A DNA stretch of 64,000 bases, from positions 20,274,001-20,338,000 of the forward strand of contig OZ059897.1 in assembly GCA_964057225.1 (NCBI GenBank). The letters run 5' to 3'. This stretch comes from Auanema rhodensis. Its lineage: Eukaryota; Nematoda; Chromadorea; Rhabditida; Rhabditidae. Below are positions 1 to 13,338 of the stretch, in pieces. The stretch's first letter is position 1. Each line of letters starts with the position of its first letter. The translations under genes were made by a program, and so were the position numbers. The notes below the pieces were generated by a model. It worked only from the letters and a program-made list of their open reading frames with translations. It was not told where the DNA came from and searched no databases.

Positions 1-1053
1 AAGGCGAAGACGATGGACAATGTTATTCAACGAAAAAATTAATTCTTCAGGGTGAAAATCGAGGATATAAGTGTGAACTTATATCAGTTGATATCTCGGT
101 ACATTTTTAAGCTAGCGCAAATCTGATAACACAGATCGACGCAGCTTAAAAATCCGCATCGAATGCACTATACTACATGGAAGAACGCTTAATACAAAAA
201 TTAGTTATGATCGTTTGAAAAATGATGCATTAGTGTATGTTGAGTTTCCATGTACACTCAACATTGCTTCCAAAAACATTTTGACAAAAATTTTTTCGAA
301 AAATTTCAAAATAATTTAGCAAAAAGTAGATGTTTTTAGATTCCTTTTTTCAAGGCAAAGACAATGGACCATGTTATTCAACGAAAAAATTAATTCTTCA
401 GGGTGAAAATCGAGGATATAAGTGTAAACTTATATCATTTGATATCTCGGTGCATTTTTAAGCTAGCGCAAATCTGATAACACAGATCGACGCAGCTTAA
501 AAATCCGCATCGAATGCACTATACTACATTAAGAAACGCTTAATACAAAAATTAGTTATGATCGTTTGAAAAATGATGCATTAGTGTATGTTGAGTTTCC
601 ATTTACACTCAACATTGCTTCCAAAAACATTTTGACAAAAATTTTTTCGAAAAATTTCAAAATAATTTAGCAAAAAGTAGATGTTTTTAGATTCCTTTTT
701 TCAAGGCAAAGACGATGGACAATGTTATTTAACGAAAAAATTAATTCTTCAGGGTGAAAATCGAGGATAAAAGTGTAAACTTATATCAGTTGATATCTCG
801 GTGCATTTTTAAGCTAGCGCAAATCTGATAACACAGATCGACGCAGCTTAAAAATCCGCATCGAATGCACTATACTACATTGAGAAACGCTTAATACAAA
901 AATTAGTTATGATCGTTTGAAAAATGATGCATTAGTGTATGTTGAGTTTCCATGTACACTCAACATTGCTTCCAAAAACATTTTGACAAAAATTTTTTCG
1001 AAAAATTTCAAAATAATTTAGCAAAAAGTAGATGTTTTTAGATTCCTTTTTTC

Positions 1054-3861
1054 AAGGCAAAGACAATGGACCATGTTATTCAACGAAAAAATTAATTCTT
1101 CAGGGTGAAAATCGAGGATATAAGTGTGAACTTATATCAGTTGATATCTCGGTGCATTTTTAAGCTAGCGCAAATCTGATAACACAGATCGACGCAGCTT
1201 AAAAATCCGCATCGAATGCACTATACTACATTAAGAAACGCTTAGTACAAAAATTAGTTATGATCGTTTGAAAAATGATGCATTAGTGTATGTTGAGTTT
1301 CCATGTACACTCAACATTGCTTCCAAAAACATTTTGACAAAAATTTTTTCGAAAAATTTCAAAATAATTTAGCAAAAAGTAGATGTTTTTAGATTCCTTT
1401 TTTCAAGGCAAAGACGATGGACAATGTTATTCAACGAAAAAATTAATTCTTCAGGGTGAAAATCGAGGATATAAGTGTAAACTTATATCAGTTGATATCT
1501 CGGTACATTTTTAAGCTAGCGCAAATCTGATAACACAGATCGACGCAGCTTAAAAATCCGCATCGAATGCACTATACTACATGGAAGAACGCTTAATACA
1601 AAAATTAGTTATGATCGTTTGAAAAATGATGCATTAGTGTATGTTGAGTTTCCATGTACACTCAACATTGCTTCCAAAAACATTTTGACAAAAATTTTTT
1701 CGAAAAATTTCAAAATAATTTAGCAAAAAGTAGATGTTTTTAGATTCCTTTTTTCAAGGCAAAGACGATGGACAATGTTATTTAACGAAAAAATTAATTC
1801 TTCAGGGTGAAAATCGAGGATAAAAGTGTAAACTTATATCAGTTGATATCTCGGTGCATTTTTAAGCTAGCGCAAATCTGATAACACAGATCGACGCAGC
1901 TTAAAAATCCGCATCGAATGCACTATACTACATTGAGAAACGCTTAATACAAAAATTAGTTATGATCGTTTGAAAAATGATGCATTAGTGTATGTTGAGT
2001 TTCCATGTACACTCAACATTGCTTCCAAAAACATTTTGACAAAAATTTTTTCGAAAAATTTCAAAATAATTTAGCAAAAAGTAGATGTTTTTAGATTCCT
2101 TTTTTCAAGGCAAAGACGATGAACAATGTTATTCAACGAAAAAATTAATTCTTCAGGGTGAAAATCGAGGATATAAGTGTGAACTTATATCAGATGATAT
2201 CTCGGTGCATTTTTAAGCTAGCGCAAATCTGATAACACAGATCGACGCAGCTTAAAAATCCGCATCGAATGCACTATACTACATTGGGAAACGCTTAATA
2301 CAAAAATTAGTTATGATCGTTTGAAAAATGATGCATTAGTGTATGTTGAGTTTCCATGTACACTCAACATTGCTTCCAAAAACATTTTGACAAAAATTTT
2401 TTCGAAAAATTTCAAAATAATTTAGCAAAAAGTAGATGTTTTTAGATTCCTTTTTTCAAGGCAAAGACAATGGACCATGTTATTCAACGAAAAAATTAAT
2501 TCTTCAGGGTGAAAATCGAGGATATAAGTGTGAACTTATATCAGTTGATATCTCGGTGCATTTTTAAGCTAGCGCAAATCTGATAACACAGATCGACGCA
2601 GCTTAAAAATCCGCATCGAATGCACTATACTACATTAAGAAACGCTTAGTACAAAAATTAGTTATGATCGTTTGAAAAATGATGCATTAGTGTATGTTGA
2701 GTTTCCATGTACACTCAACATTGCTTCCAAAAACATTTTGACAAAAATTTTTTCGAAAAATTTCAAAATAATTTAGCAAAAAGTAGATGTTTTTAGATTC
2801 CTTTTTTCAAGGCAAAGACGATGGACAATGTTATTCAACGAAAAAATTAATTCTTCAGGGTGAAAATCGAGGATATAAGTGTAAACTTATATCAGTTGAT
2901 ATCTCGGTACATTTTTAAGCTAGCGCAAATCTGATAACACAGATCGACGCAGCTTAAAAATCCGCATCGAATGCACTATACTACATGGAAGAACGCTTAA
3001 TACAAAAATTAGTTATGATCGTTTGAAAAATGATGCATTAGTGTATGTTGAGTTTCCATGTACACTCAACATTGCTTCCAAAAACATTTTGACAAAAATT
3101 TTTTCGAAAAATTTCAAAATAATTTAGCAAAAAGTAGATGTTTTTAGATTCCTTTTTTCAAGGCAAAGACGATGGACAATGTTATTTAACGAAAAAATTA
3201 ATTCTTCAGGGTGAAAATCGAGGATAAAAGTGTAAACTTATATCAGTTGATATCTCGGTGCATTTTTAAGCTAGCGCAAATCTGATAACACAGATCGACG
3301 CAGCTTAAAAATCCGCATCGAATGCACTATACTACATTGAGAAACGCTTAATACAAAAATTAGTTATGATCGTTTGAAAAATGATGCATTAGTGTATGTT
3401 GAGTTTCCATGTACACTCAACATTGCTTCCAAAAACATTTTGACAAAAATTTTTTCGAAAAATTTCAAAATAATTTAGCAAAAAGTAGATGTTTTTAGAT
3501 TCCTTTTTTCAAGGCAAAGACAATGGACCATGTTATTCAACGAAAAAATTAATTCTTCAGGGTGAAAATCGAGGATATAAGTGTAAACTTATATCATTTG
3601 ATATCTCGGTGCATTTTTAAGCTAGCGCAAATCTGATAACACAGATCGACGCAGCTTAAAAATCCGCATCGAATGCACTATACTACATTAAGAAACGCTT
3701 AATACGAAAATTAGTTATGATCGTTTGAAAAATGATGCATTAGTGTATGTTGAGTTTCCATGTACACTCAACATTGCTTCCAAAAACATTTTGACAAAAA
3801 TTTTTTCGAAAAATTTCAAAATAATTTGGCAAAAAGTAGATGTTTTTAGATTCCTTTTTTC
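1054..3861 (+). repeat. Four-monomer local repeat, two copies (1404 bp each)
   Basis: Monomers 4-7 (1054-2457) read S, TACAT/GGAAGA type, R, T. Monomers 8-11 (2458-3861) read S, TACAT/GGAAGA type, R, Q. The two S units share the rare CTTAGTAC at about 1242 and 2646, which marks a duplication rather than chance order. Confidence 0.75.
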
Positions 3862-5967
3862 AAGGCAAAGACAATGGACCATGTTATTCAACGAAAAAAT
3901 TAATTCTTCAGGGTGAAAATCGAGGATATAAGTGTAAACTTATATCATTTGATATCTCGGTGCATTTTTAAGCTAGCGCAAATCTGATAACACAGATCGA
4001 CGCAGCTTAAAAATCCGCATCGAATGCACTATACTACATTAAAAAACGCTTAATACAAAAATTAGTTATGATCGTTTGAAAAATGATGCATTAGTGTATG
4101 TTGAGTTTCCATGTACACTCAACATTGCTTCCGAAAACATTTTGACAAAAATTTTTTCGAAAAATTTCAAAATAATTTAGCAAAAAGTAGATGTTTTTAG
4201 ATTCCTTTTTTCAAGGCAAAGACGATGAACAATGTTATTCAACGAAAAAATTAATTCTTCAGGGTGAAAATCGAGGATATAAGTGTGAACTTATATCAGA
4301 TGATATCTCGGTGCATTTTTAAGCTAGCGCAAATCTGATAACACAGATCGACGCAGCTTAAAAATCCGCATCGAATGCACTATACTACATTGAGAAACGC
4401 TTAATACAAAAATTAGTTATGATCGTTTGAAAAATGATGCATTAGTGTATGTTGAGTTTCCATGTACACTCAACATTGCTTCCAAAAACATTTTGACAAA
4501 AATTTTTTCGAAAAATTTCAAAATAATTTAGCAAAAAGTAGATGTTTTTAGATTCCTTTTTTCAAGGCAAAGACAATGGACCATGTTATTCAACGAAAAA
4601 ATTAATTCTTCAGGGTGAAAATCGAGGATATAAGTGTGAACTTATATCAGTTGATATCTCGGTGCATTTTTAAGCTAGCGCAAATCTGATAACACAGATC
4701 GACGCAGCTTAAAAATCCGCATCGAATGCACTATACTACATTGAGAAACGCTTAATACAAAAATTAGTTATGATCGTTTGAAAAATGATGCATTAGTGTA
4801 TGTTGAGTTTCCATGTACACTCAACATTGCTTCCAAAAACATTTTGACAAAAATTTTTTCGAAAAATTTCAAAATAATTTAGCAAAAAGTAGATGTTTTT
4901 AGATTCCTTTTTTCAAGGCAAAGACAATGGACCATGTTATTCAACGAAAAAATTAATTCTTCAGGGTGAAAATCGAGGATATAAGTGTGAACTTATATCA
5001 GTTGATATCTCGGTACATTTTTAAGCTAGCGCAAATCTGATAACACAGATCGACGCAGCTTAAAAATCCGCATCGAATGCACTATACTACATGGAAGAAC
5101 GCTTAATACAAAAGTTAGTTATGATCGTTTGAAAAATGATGCATTAGTGTATGTTGAGTTTCCATGTACACTCAACATTGCTTCCAAAAACATTTTGACA
5201 AAAATTTTTTCGAAAAATTTCAAAATAATTTAGCAAAAAGTAGATGTTTTTAGATTCCTTTTTTCAAGGCAAAGACGATGGACAATGTTATTTAACGAAA
5301 AAATTAATTCTTCAGGGTGAAAATCGAGGATAAAAGTGTAAACTTATATCAGTTGATATCTCGGTGCATTTTTAAGCTAGCGCAAATCTGATAACACAGA
5401 TCGACGCAGCTTAAAAATCCGCATCGAATGCACTATACTACATTGAGAAACGCTTAATACAAAAATTAGTTATGATCGTTTGAAAAATGATGCATTAGTG
5501 TATGTTGAGTTTCCATGTACACTCAACATTGCTTCCAAAAACATTTTGACAAAAATTTTTTCGAAAAATTTCAAAATAATTTAGCAAAAAGTAGATGTTT
5601 TTAGATTCCTTTTTTCAAGGCAAAGACAATGAACCATGTTATTCAACGAAAAAATTAATTCTTCAGGGTGAAAATCGAGGATATAAGTGTGAACTTATAT
5701 CAGTTGATATCTCGGTGCATTTTTAAGCTAGCGCAAATCTGATAACACAGATCGACGCAGCTTAAAAATCCGCATCGAATGCACTATACTACATTAAGAA
5801 ACGCTTAATACAAAAATTAGTTATGATCGTTTGAAAAATGATGCATTAGTGTATGTTGAGTTTCCATGTACACTCAACATTGCTTCCGAAAACATTTTGA
5901 CAAAAATTTTTTCGAAAAATTTCAAAATAATTTAGCAAAAAGTAGATGTTTTTAGATTCCTTTTTTC

Positions 5968-8775
5968 AAGGCAAAGACGATGGACAATGTTATTTAACGA
6001 AAAAATTAATTCTTCAGGGTGAAAATCGAGGATAAAAGTGTAAACTTATATCAGTTGATATCTCGGTGCATTTTTAAGCTAGCGCAAATCTGATAACACA
6101 GATCGACGCAGCTTAAAAATCCGCATCGAATGCACTATACTACATTGAGAAACGCTTAATACAAAAATTAGTTATGATCGTTTGAAAAATGATGCATTAG
6201 TGTATGTTGAGTTTCCATGTACACTCAACATTGCTTCCAAAAACATTTTGACAAAAATTTTTTCGAAAAATTTCAAAATAATTTAGCAAAAAGTAGATGT
6301 TTTTAGATTCCTTTTTTCAAGGCAAAGACAATGGACCATGTTATTCAACGAAAAAATTAATTCTTCAGGGTGAAAATCGAGGATATAAGTGTGAACTTAT
6401 ATCAGTTGATATCTCGGTGCATTTTTAAGCTAGCGCAAATCTGATAACACAGATCGACGCAGCTTAAAAATCCGCATCGAATGCACTATACTACATTAAG
6501 AAACGCTTAATACAAAAGTTAGTTATGATCGTTTGAAAAATGATGCATTAGTGTATGTTGAGTTTCCATGTACACTCAACATTGCTTCCAAAAACATTTT
6601 GACAAAAATTTTTTCGAAAAATTTCAAAATAATTTAGCAAAAAGTAGATGTTTTTAGATTCCTTTTTTCAAGGCAAAGACGATGGACAATGTTATTTAAC
6701 GAAAAAATTAATTCTTCAGGGTGAAAATCGAGGATAAAAGTGTAAACTTATATCAGTTGATATCTCGGTGCATTTTTAAGCTAGCGCAAATCTGATAACA
6801 CAGATCGACGCAGCTTAAAAATCCGCATCGAATGCACTATACTACATTGAGAAACGCTTAATACAAAAATTAGTTATGATCGTTTGAAAAATGATGCATT
6901 AGTGTATGTTGAGTTTCCATGTACACTCAACATTGCTTCCAAAAACATTTTGACAAAAATTTTTTCGAAAAATTTCAAAATAATTTAGCAAAAAGTAGAT
7001 GTTTTTAGATTCCTTTTTTCAAGGCAAAGACAATGGACCATGTTATTCAACGAAAAAATTAATTCTTCAGGGTGAAAATCGAGGATATAAGTGTAAACTT
7101 ATATCATTTGATATCTCGGTGCATTTTTAAGCTAGCGCAAATCTGATAACACAGATCGACGCAGCTTAAAAATCCGCATCGAATGCACTATACTACATTA
7201 AGAAACGCTTAATACAAAAGTTAGTTATGATCGTTTGAAAAATGATGCATTAGTGTATGTTGAGTTTCCATGTACACTCAACATTGCTTCCAAAAACATT
7301 TTGACAAAAATTTTTTCGAAAAATTTCAAAATAATTTAGCAAAAAGTAGATGTTTTTAGATTCCTTTTTTCAAGGCAAAGACGATGGACAATGTTATTTA
7401 ACGAAAAAATTAATTCTTCAGGGTGAAAATCGAGGATAAAAGTGTAAACTTATATCAGTTGATATCTCGGTGCATTTTTAAGCTAGCGCAAATCTGATAA
7501 CACAGATCGACGCAGCTTAAAAATCCGCATCGAATGCACTATACTACATTGAGAAACGCTTAATACAAAAATTAGTTATGATCGTTTGAAAAATGATGCA
7601 TTAGTGTATGTTGAGTTTCCATGTACACTCAACATTGCTTCCAAAAACATTTTGACAAAAATTTTTTCGAAAAATTTCAAAATAATTTAGCAAAAAGTAG
7701 ATGTTTTTAGATTCCTTTTTTCAAGGCAAAGACAATGGACCATGTTATTCAACGAAAAAATTAATTCTTCAGGGTGAAAATCGAGGATATAAGTGTGAAC
7801 TTATATCAGTTGATATCTCGGTGCATTTTTAAGCTAGCGCAAATCTGATAACACAGATCGACGCAGCTTAAAAATCCGCATCGAATGCACTATACTACAT
7901 TAAGAAACGCTTAATACAAAAGTTAGTTATGATCGTTTGAAAAATGATGCATTAGTGTATGTTGAGTTTCCATGTACACTCAACATTGCTTCCAAAAACA
8001 TTTTGACAAAAATTTTTTCGAAAAATTTCAAAATAATTTAGCAAAAAGTAGATGTTTTTAGATTCCTTTTTTCAAGGCAAAGACGATGGACAATGTTATT
8101 TAACGAAAAAATTAATTCTTCAGGGTGAAAATCGAGGATAAAAGTGTAAACTTATATCAGTTGATATCTCGGTGCATTTTTAAGCTAGCGCAAATCTGAT
8201 AACACAGATCGACGCAGCTTAAAAATCCGCATCGAATGCACTATACTACATTGAGAAACGCTTAATACAAAAATTAGTTATGATCGTTTGAAAAATGATG
8301 CATTAGTGTATGTTGAGTTTCCATGTACACTCAACATTGCTTCCAAAAACATTTTGACAAAAATTTTTTCGAAAAATTTCAAAATAATTTAGCAAAAAGT
8401 AGATGTTTTTAGATTCCTTTTTTCAAGGCAAAGACAATGGACCATGTTATTCAACGAAAAAATTAATTCTTCAGGGTGAAAATCGAGGATATAAGTGTAA
8501 ACTTATATCATTTGATATCTCGGTGCATTTTTAAGCTAGCGCAAATCTGATAACACAGATCGACGCAGCTTAAAAATCCGCATCGAATGCACTATACTAC
8601 ATTAAGAAACGCTTAATACGAAAATTAGTTATGATCGTTTGAAAAATGATGCATTAGTGTATGTTGAGTTTCCATGTACACTCAACATTGCTTCCAAAAA
8701 CATTTTGACAAAAATTTTTTCGAAAAATTTCAAAATAATTTAGCAAAAAGTAGATGTTTTTAGATTCCTTTTTTC
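5968..8775 (+). repeat. Four-monomer local repeat R-S-R-Q, two copies
   Basis: Monomers 18-21 (5968-7371) and 22-25 (7372-8775) follow the order R, S, R, Q. The S units and the first Q carry ACAAAAGTTAG in place of ACAAAAATTAG. The last Q instead has ACGAAAA near 8620. R alternates strictly with a non-R unit from 5266, so a 702-bp dimer underlies the 1404-bp unit. Confidence 0.75.
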
Positions 8776-9477
8776 AAGGCAAAGACAATGGACCATGTTA
8801 TTCAACGAAAAAATTAATTCTTCAGGGTGAAAATCGAGGATATAAGTGTGAACTTATATCAGTTGATATCTCGGTACATTTTTAAGCTAGCGCAAATCTG
8901 ATAACACAGATCGACGCAGCTTAAAAATCCGCATCGAATGCACTATACTACATTGAGAAACGCTTAATACAAAAATTAGTTATGATCGTTTGAAAAATGA
9001 TGCATTAGTGTATGTTGAGTTTCCATGTACACTCAACATTGCTTCCAAAAACATTTTGACAAAAATTTTTTCGAAAAATTTCAGAATAATTTAGCAAAAA
9101 GTAGATGTTTTTAGATTCCTTTTTTCAAGGCAAAGACAATGGACCATGTTATTCAACGAAAAAATTAATTCTTCAGGGTGAAAATCGAGGATATAAGTGT
9201 GAACTTATATCAGTTGATATCTCGGTGCATTTTTAAGCTAGCGCAAATCTGATAACACAGATCGACGCAGCTTAAAAATCCGCATCGAATGCACTATACT
9301 ACATTAAGAAACGCTTAATACAAAAATTAGTTATGATCGTTTGAAAAATGATGCATTAGTGTATGTTGAGTTTCCATGTACACTCAACATTGCTTTCAAA
9401 AACATTTTGACAAAAATTTTTTCGAAAAATTTCAAAATAATTTAGCAAAAAGTAGATGTTTTTAGATTCCTTTTTTC

Positions 9478-12400
9478 AAGGCAAAGACGATGGACAATGT
9501 TATTCAACGAAAAAATTAATTCTTCAGGGTGAAAATCGAGGATATAAGTGTAAACTTATATCAGTTGATATCTCGGTGCATTTTTAAGCTAGCGCAAATC
9601 TGATAACACAGATCGACGCAGCTTAAAAATCCGCATCGAATGCACTATACTACATTAAGAAACGCTTAATACGAAAATTAGTTATGATCGTTTGAAAAAT
9701 GATGCATTAGTGTATGTTGAGTTTCCATGTACACTCAACATTGCTTCCAAAAACATTTTGACAAAAATTTTTTCGAAAAATTTCAAAATAATTTAGCAAA
9801 AAGTAGATGTTTTTAGATTCCTTTTTTTAAGGCAAAGACAATGGACCATGTTATTCAACGAAAAAATTAATTCTTCAGGGTGAAAATCGAGGATATAAGT
9901 GTAAACTTATATCATTTGATACCTCGGTGCATTTTTAAGCTAGCGCAAATCTGATAACACAGATCGACGCAGCTTAAAAATCCGCATCGAATGCACTATA
10001 CTACATTAAGAAACGCTTAATACAAAAATTAGTTATGATCGTTTGAAAAATGATGCATTAGTGTATGTTGAGTTTCCATGTACACTCAACATTGCTTCCG
10101 AAAACATTTTGACAAAAATTTTTTCGAAAAATTTCAAAATAATTTAGCAAAAAGTAGATGTTTTTAGATTCCTTTTTTTAAGGCAAAGACAATGGACCAT
10201 GTTATTCAACGAAAAAATTAATTCTTCAGGGTGAAAATCGAGGATATAAGTGTAAACTTATATCATTTGATACCTCGGTGCATTTTTAAGCTAGCGCAAA
10301 TCTGATAACACAGATCGACGCAGCTTAAAAATCCGCATCGAATGCACTATACTACATTAAGAAACGCTTAATACAAAAATTAGTTATGATCGTTTGAAAA
10401 ATGATGCATTAGTGTATGTTGAGTTTCCATGTACACTCAACATTGCTTCCGAAAACATTTTGACAAAAATTTTTTCGAAAAATTTCAAAATAATTTAGCA
10501 AAAAGTAGATGTTTTTAGATTCCTTTTTTCAAGGCAAAGACGATGAACAATGTTATTCAACGAAAAAATTAATTCTTCAGGGTGAAAATCGAGGATATAA
10601 GTGTGAACTTATATCAGATGATATCTCGGTGCATTTTTAAGCTAGCGCAAATCTGATAACACAGATCGACGCAGCTTAAAAATCCGCATCGAATGCACTA
10701 TACTACATTGAGAAACGCTTAATACAAAAATTAGTTATGATCGTTTGAAAAATGATGCATTAGTGTATGTTGAGTTTCCATGTACACTCAACATTGCTTC
10801 CAAAAACATTTTGACAAAAATTTTTTCGAAAAATTTCAGAATAATTTAGCAAAAAGTAGATGTTTTTAGATTCCTTTTTTCAAGGCAAAGACAATGGACC
10901 ATGTTATTCAACGAAAAAATTAATTCTTCAGGGTGAAAATCGAGGATATAAGTGTGAACTTATATCAGTTGATATCTCGGTGCATTTTTAAGCTAGCGCA
11001 AATCTGATAACACAGATCGACGCAGCTTAAAAATCCGCATCGAATGCACTATACTACATTAAGAAACGCTTAATACAAAAATTAGTTATGATCGTTTGAA
11101 AAATGATGCATTAGTGTATGTTGAGTTTCCATGTACACTCAACATTGCTTTCAAAAACATTTTGACAAAAATTTTTTCGAAAAATTTCAAAATAATTTAG
11201 CAAAAAGTAGATGTTTTTAGATTCCTTTTTTCAAGGCAAAGACAATGGACCATGTTATTCAACGAAAAAATTAATTCTTCAGGGTGAAAATCGAGGATAT
11301 AAGTGTAAACTTATATCAGTTGATATCTCGGTGCATTTTTAAGCTAGCGCAAATCTGATAACACAGATCGACGCAGCTTAAAAATCCGCATCGAATGCAC
11401 TATACTACATTGAGAAACGCTTAATACAAAAATTAGTTATGATCGTTTGAAAAATGATGCATTAGTGTATGTTGAGTTTCCATGTACACTCAACATTGCT
11501 TCCAAAAACATTTTGACAAAAATTTTTTCGAAAAATTTCAAAATAATTTAGCAAAAAGTAGATGTTTTTAGATTCCTTTTTTCAAGGCAAAGACGATGGA
11601 CAATGTTATTTAACGAAAAAATTAATTCTTCAGGGTGAAAATCGAGGATAAAAGTGTAAACTTATATCAGTTGATATCTCGGTGCATTTTTAAGCTAGCG
11701 CAAATCTGATAACACAGATCGACGCAGCTTAAAAATCCGCATCGAATGCACTATACTACATTGAGAAACGCTTAATACAAAAATTAGTTATGATCGTTTG
11801 AAAAATGATGCATTAGTGTATGTTGAGTTTCCATGTACACTCAACATTGCTTCCAAAAACATTTTGACAAAAATTTTTTCGAAAAATTTCAAAATAATTT
11901 AGCAAAAAGTAGATGTTTTTAGATTCCTTTTTTCAAGGCAAAGACAATGGACCATGTTATTCAACGAAAAAAGTAATTCTTCAGGGTGAAAATCGAGGAT
12001 ATAAGTGTAAACTTATATCATTTGATATCTCGGTGCATTTTTAAGCTAGCGCAAATCTGATAACACAGATCGACGCAGCTTAAAAATCCGCATCGAATGC
12101 ACTATACTACATTAAGAAACGCTTAATACGAAAATTAGTTATGATCGTTTGAAAAATGATGCATTAGTGTATGTTGAGTTTCCATGTACACTCAACATTG
12201 CTTCCAAAAACATTTTGACAAAAATTTTTTCGAAAAATTTCAAAATAATTTAGCAAAAAGTAGATGTTTTTAGATTCCTTTTTTTAAGGCAAAGACAATG
12301 GACCATGTTATTCAACGAAAAAATTAATTCTTCAGGGTGAAAATCGAGGATATAAGTGTAAACTTATATCATTTGATACCTCGGTGCATTTTTAAGCTAG

Positions 12401-13338
12401 CGCAAATCTGATAACACAGATCGACGCAGCTTAAAAATCCGCATCGAATGCACTATACTACATTAAGAAACGCTTAATACAAAAATTAGTTATGATCGTT
12501 TGAAAAATGATGCATTAGTGTATGTTGAGTTTCCATGTACACTCAACATTGCTTCCGAAAACATTTTGACAAAAATTTTTTCGAAAAATTTCAAAATAAT
12601 TTAGCAAAAAGTAGATGTTTTTAGATTCCTTTTTTTAAGGCAAAGACAATGGACCATGTTATTCAACGAAAAAATTAATTCTTCAGGGTGAAAATCGAGG
12701 ATATAAGTGTAAACTTATATCATTTGATACCTCGGTGCATTTTTAAGCTAGCGCAAATCTGATAACACAGATCGACGCAGCTTAAAAATCCGCATCGAAT
12801 GCACTATACTACATTAAGAAACGCTTAATACAAAAATTAGTTATGATCGTTTGAAAAATGATGCATTAGTGTATGTTGAGTTTCCATGTACACTCAACAT
12901 TGCTTCCGAAAACATTTTGACAAAAATTTTTTCGAAAAATTTCAAAATAATTTAGCAAAAAGTAGATGTTTTTAGATTCCTTTTTTCAAGGCAAAGACGA
13001 TGAACAATGTTATTCAACGAAAAAATTAATTCTTCAGGGTGAAAATCAAGGATATAAGTGTGAACTTATATCAGATGATATCTCGGTGCATTTTTAAGCT
13101 AGCGCAAATCTGATAACACAGATCGACGCAGCTTAAAAATCCGCATCGAATGCACTATACTACATTGAGAAACGCTTAATACAAAAATTAGTTATGATCG
13201 TTTGAAAAATGATGCATTAGTGTATGTTGAGTTTCCATGTACACTCAACATTGCTTCCAAAAACATTTTGACAAAAATTTTTTCGAAAATTTTCAAAATA
13301 ATTTAGCAAAAAGTAGATGTTTTTAGATTCCTTTTTTC
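9478..13338 (+). repeat. Seven-monomer (2457-bp) offset duplication
   Basis: Monomers 28-31 (9478-10881) and 35-38 (11935-13338) share a run of private variants. The first unit has ACGAAAA and ends in TTTTTTTAAGG. Two Q units with GATACCTCGG and CCGAAAAC follow, then one T unit. Also, monomers 26-27 and 31-32 share TTCAGAATAA followed by GCTTTCAAAA, five units apart, so 5- and 7-unit exchanges overlap here. Confidence 0.7.
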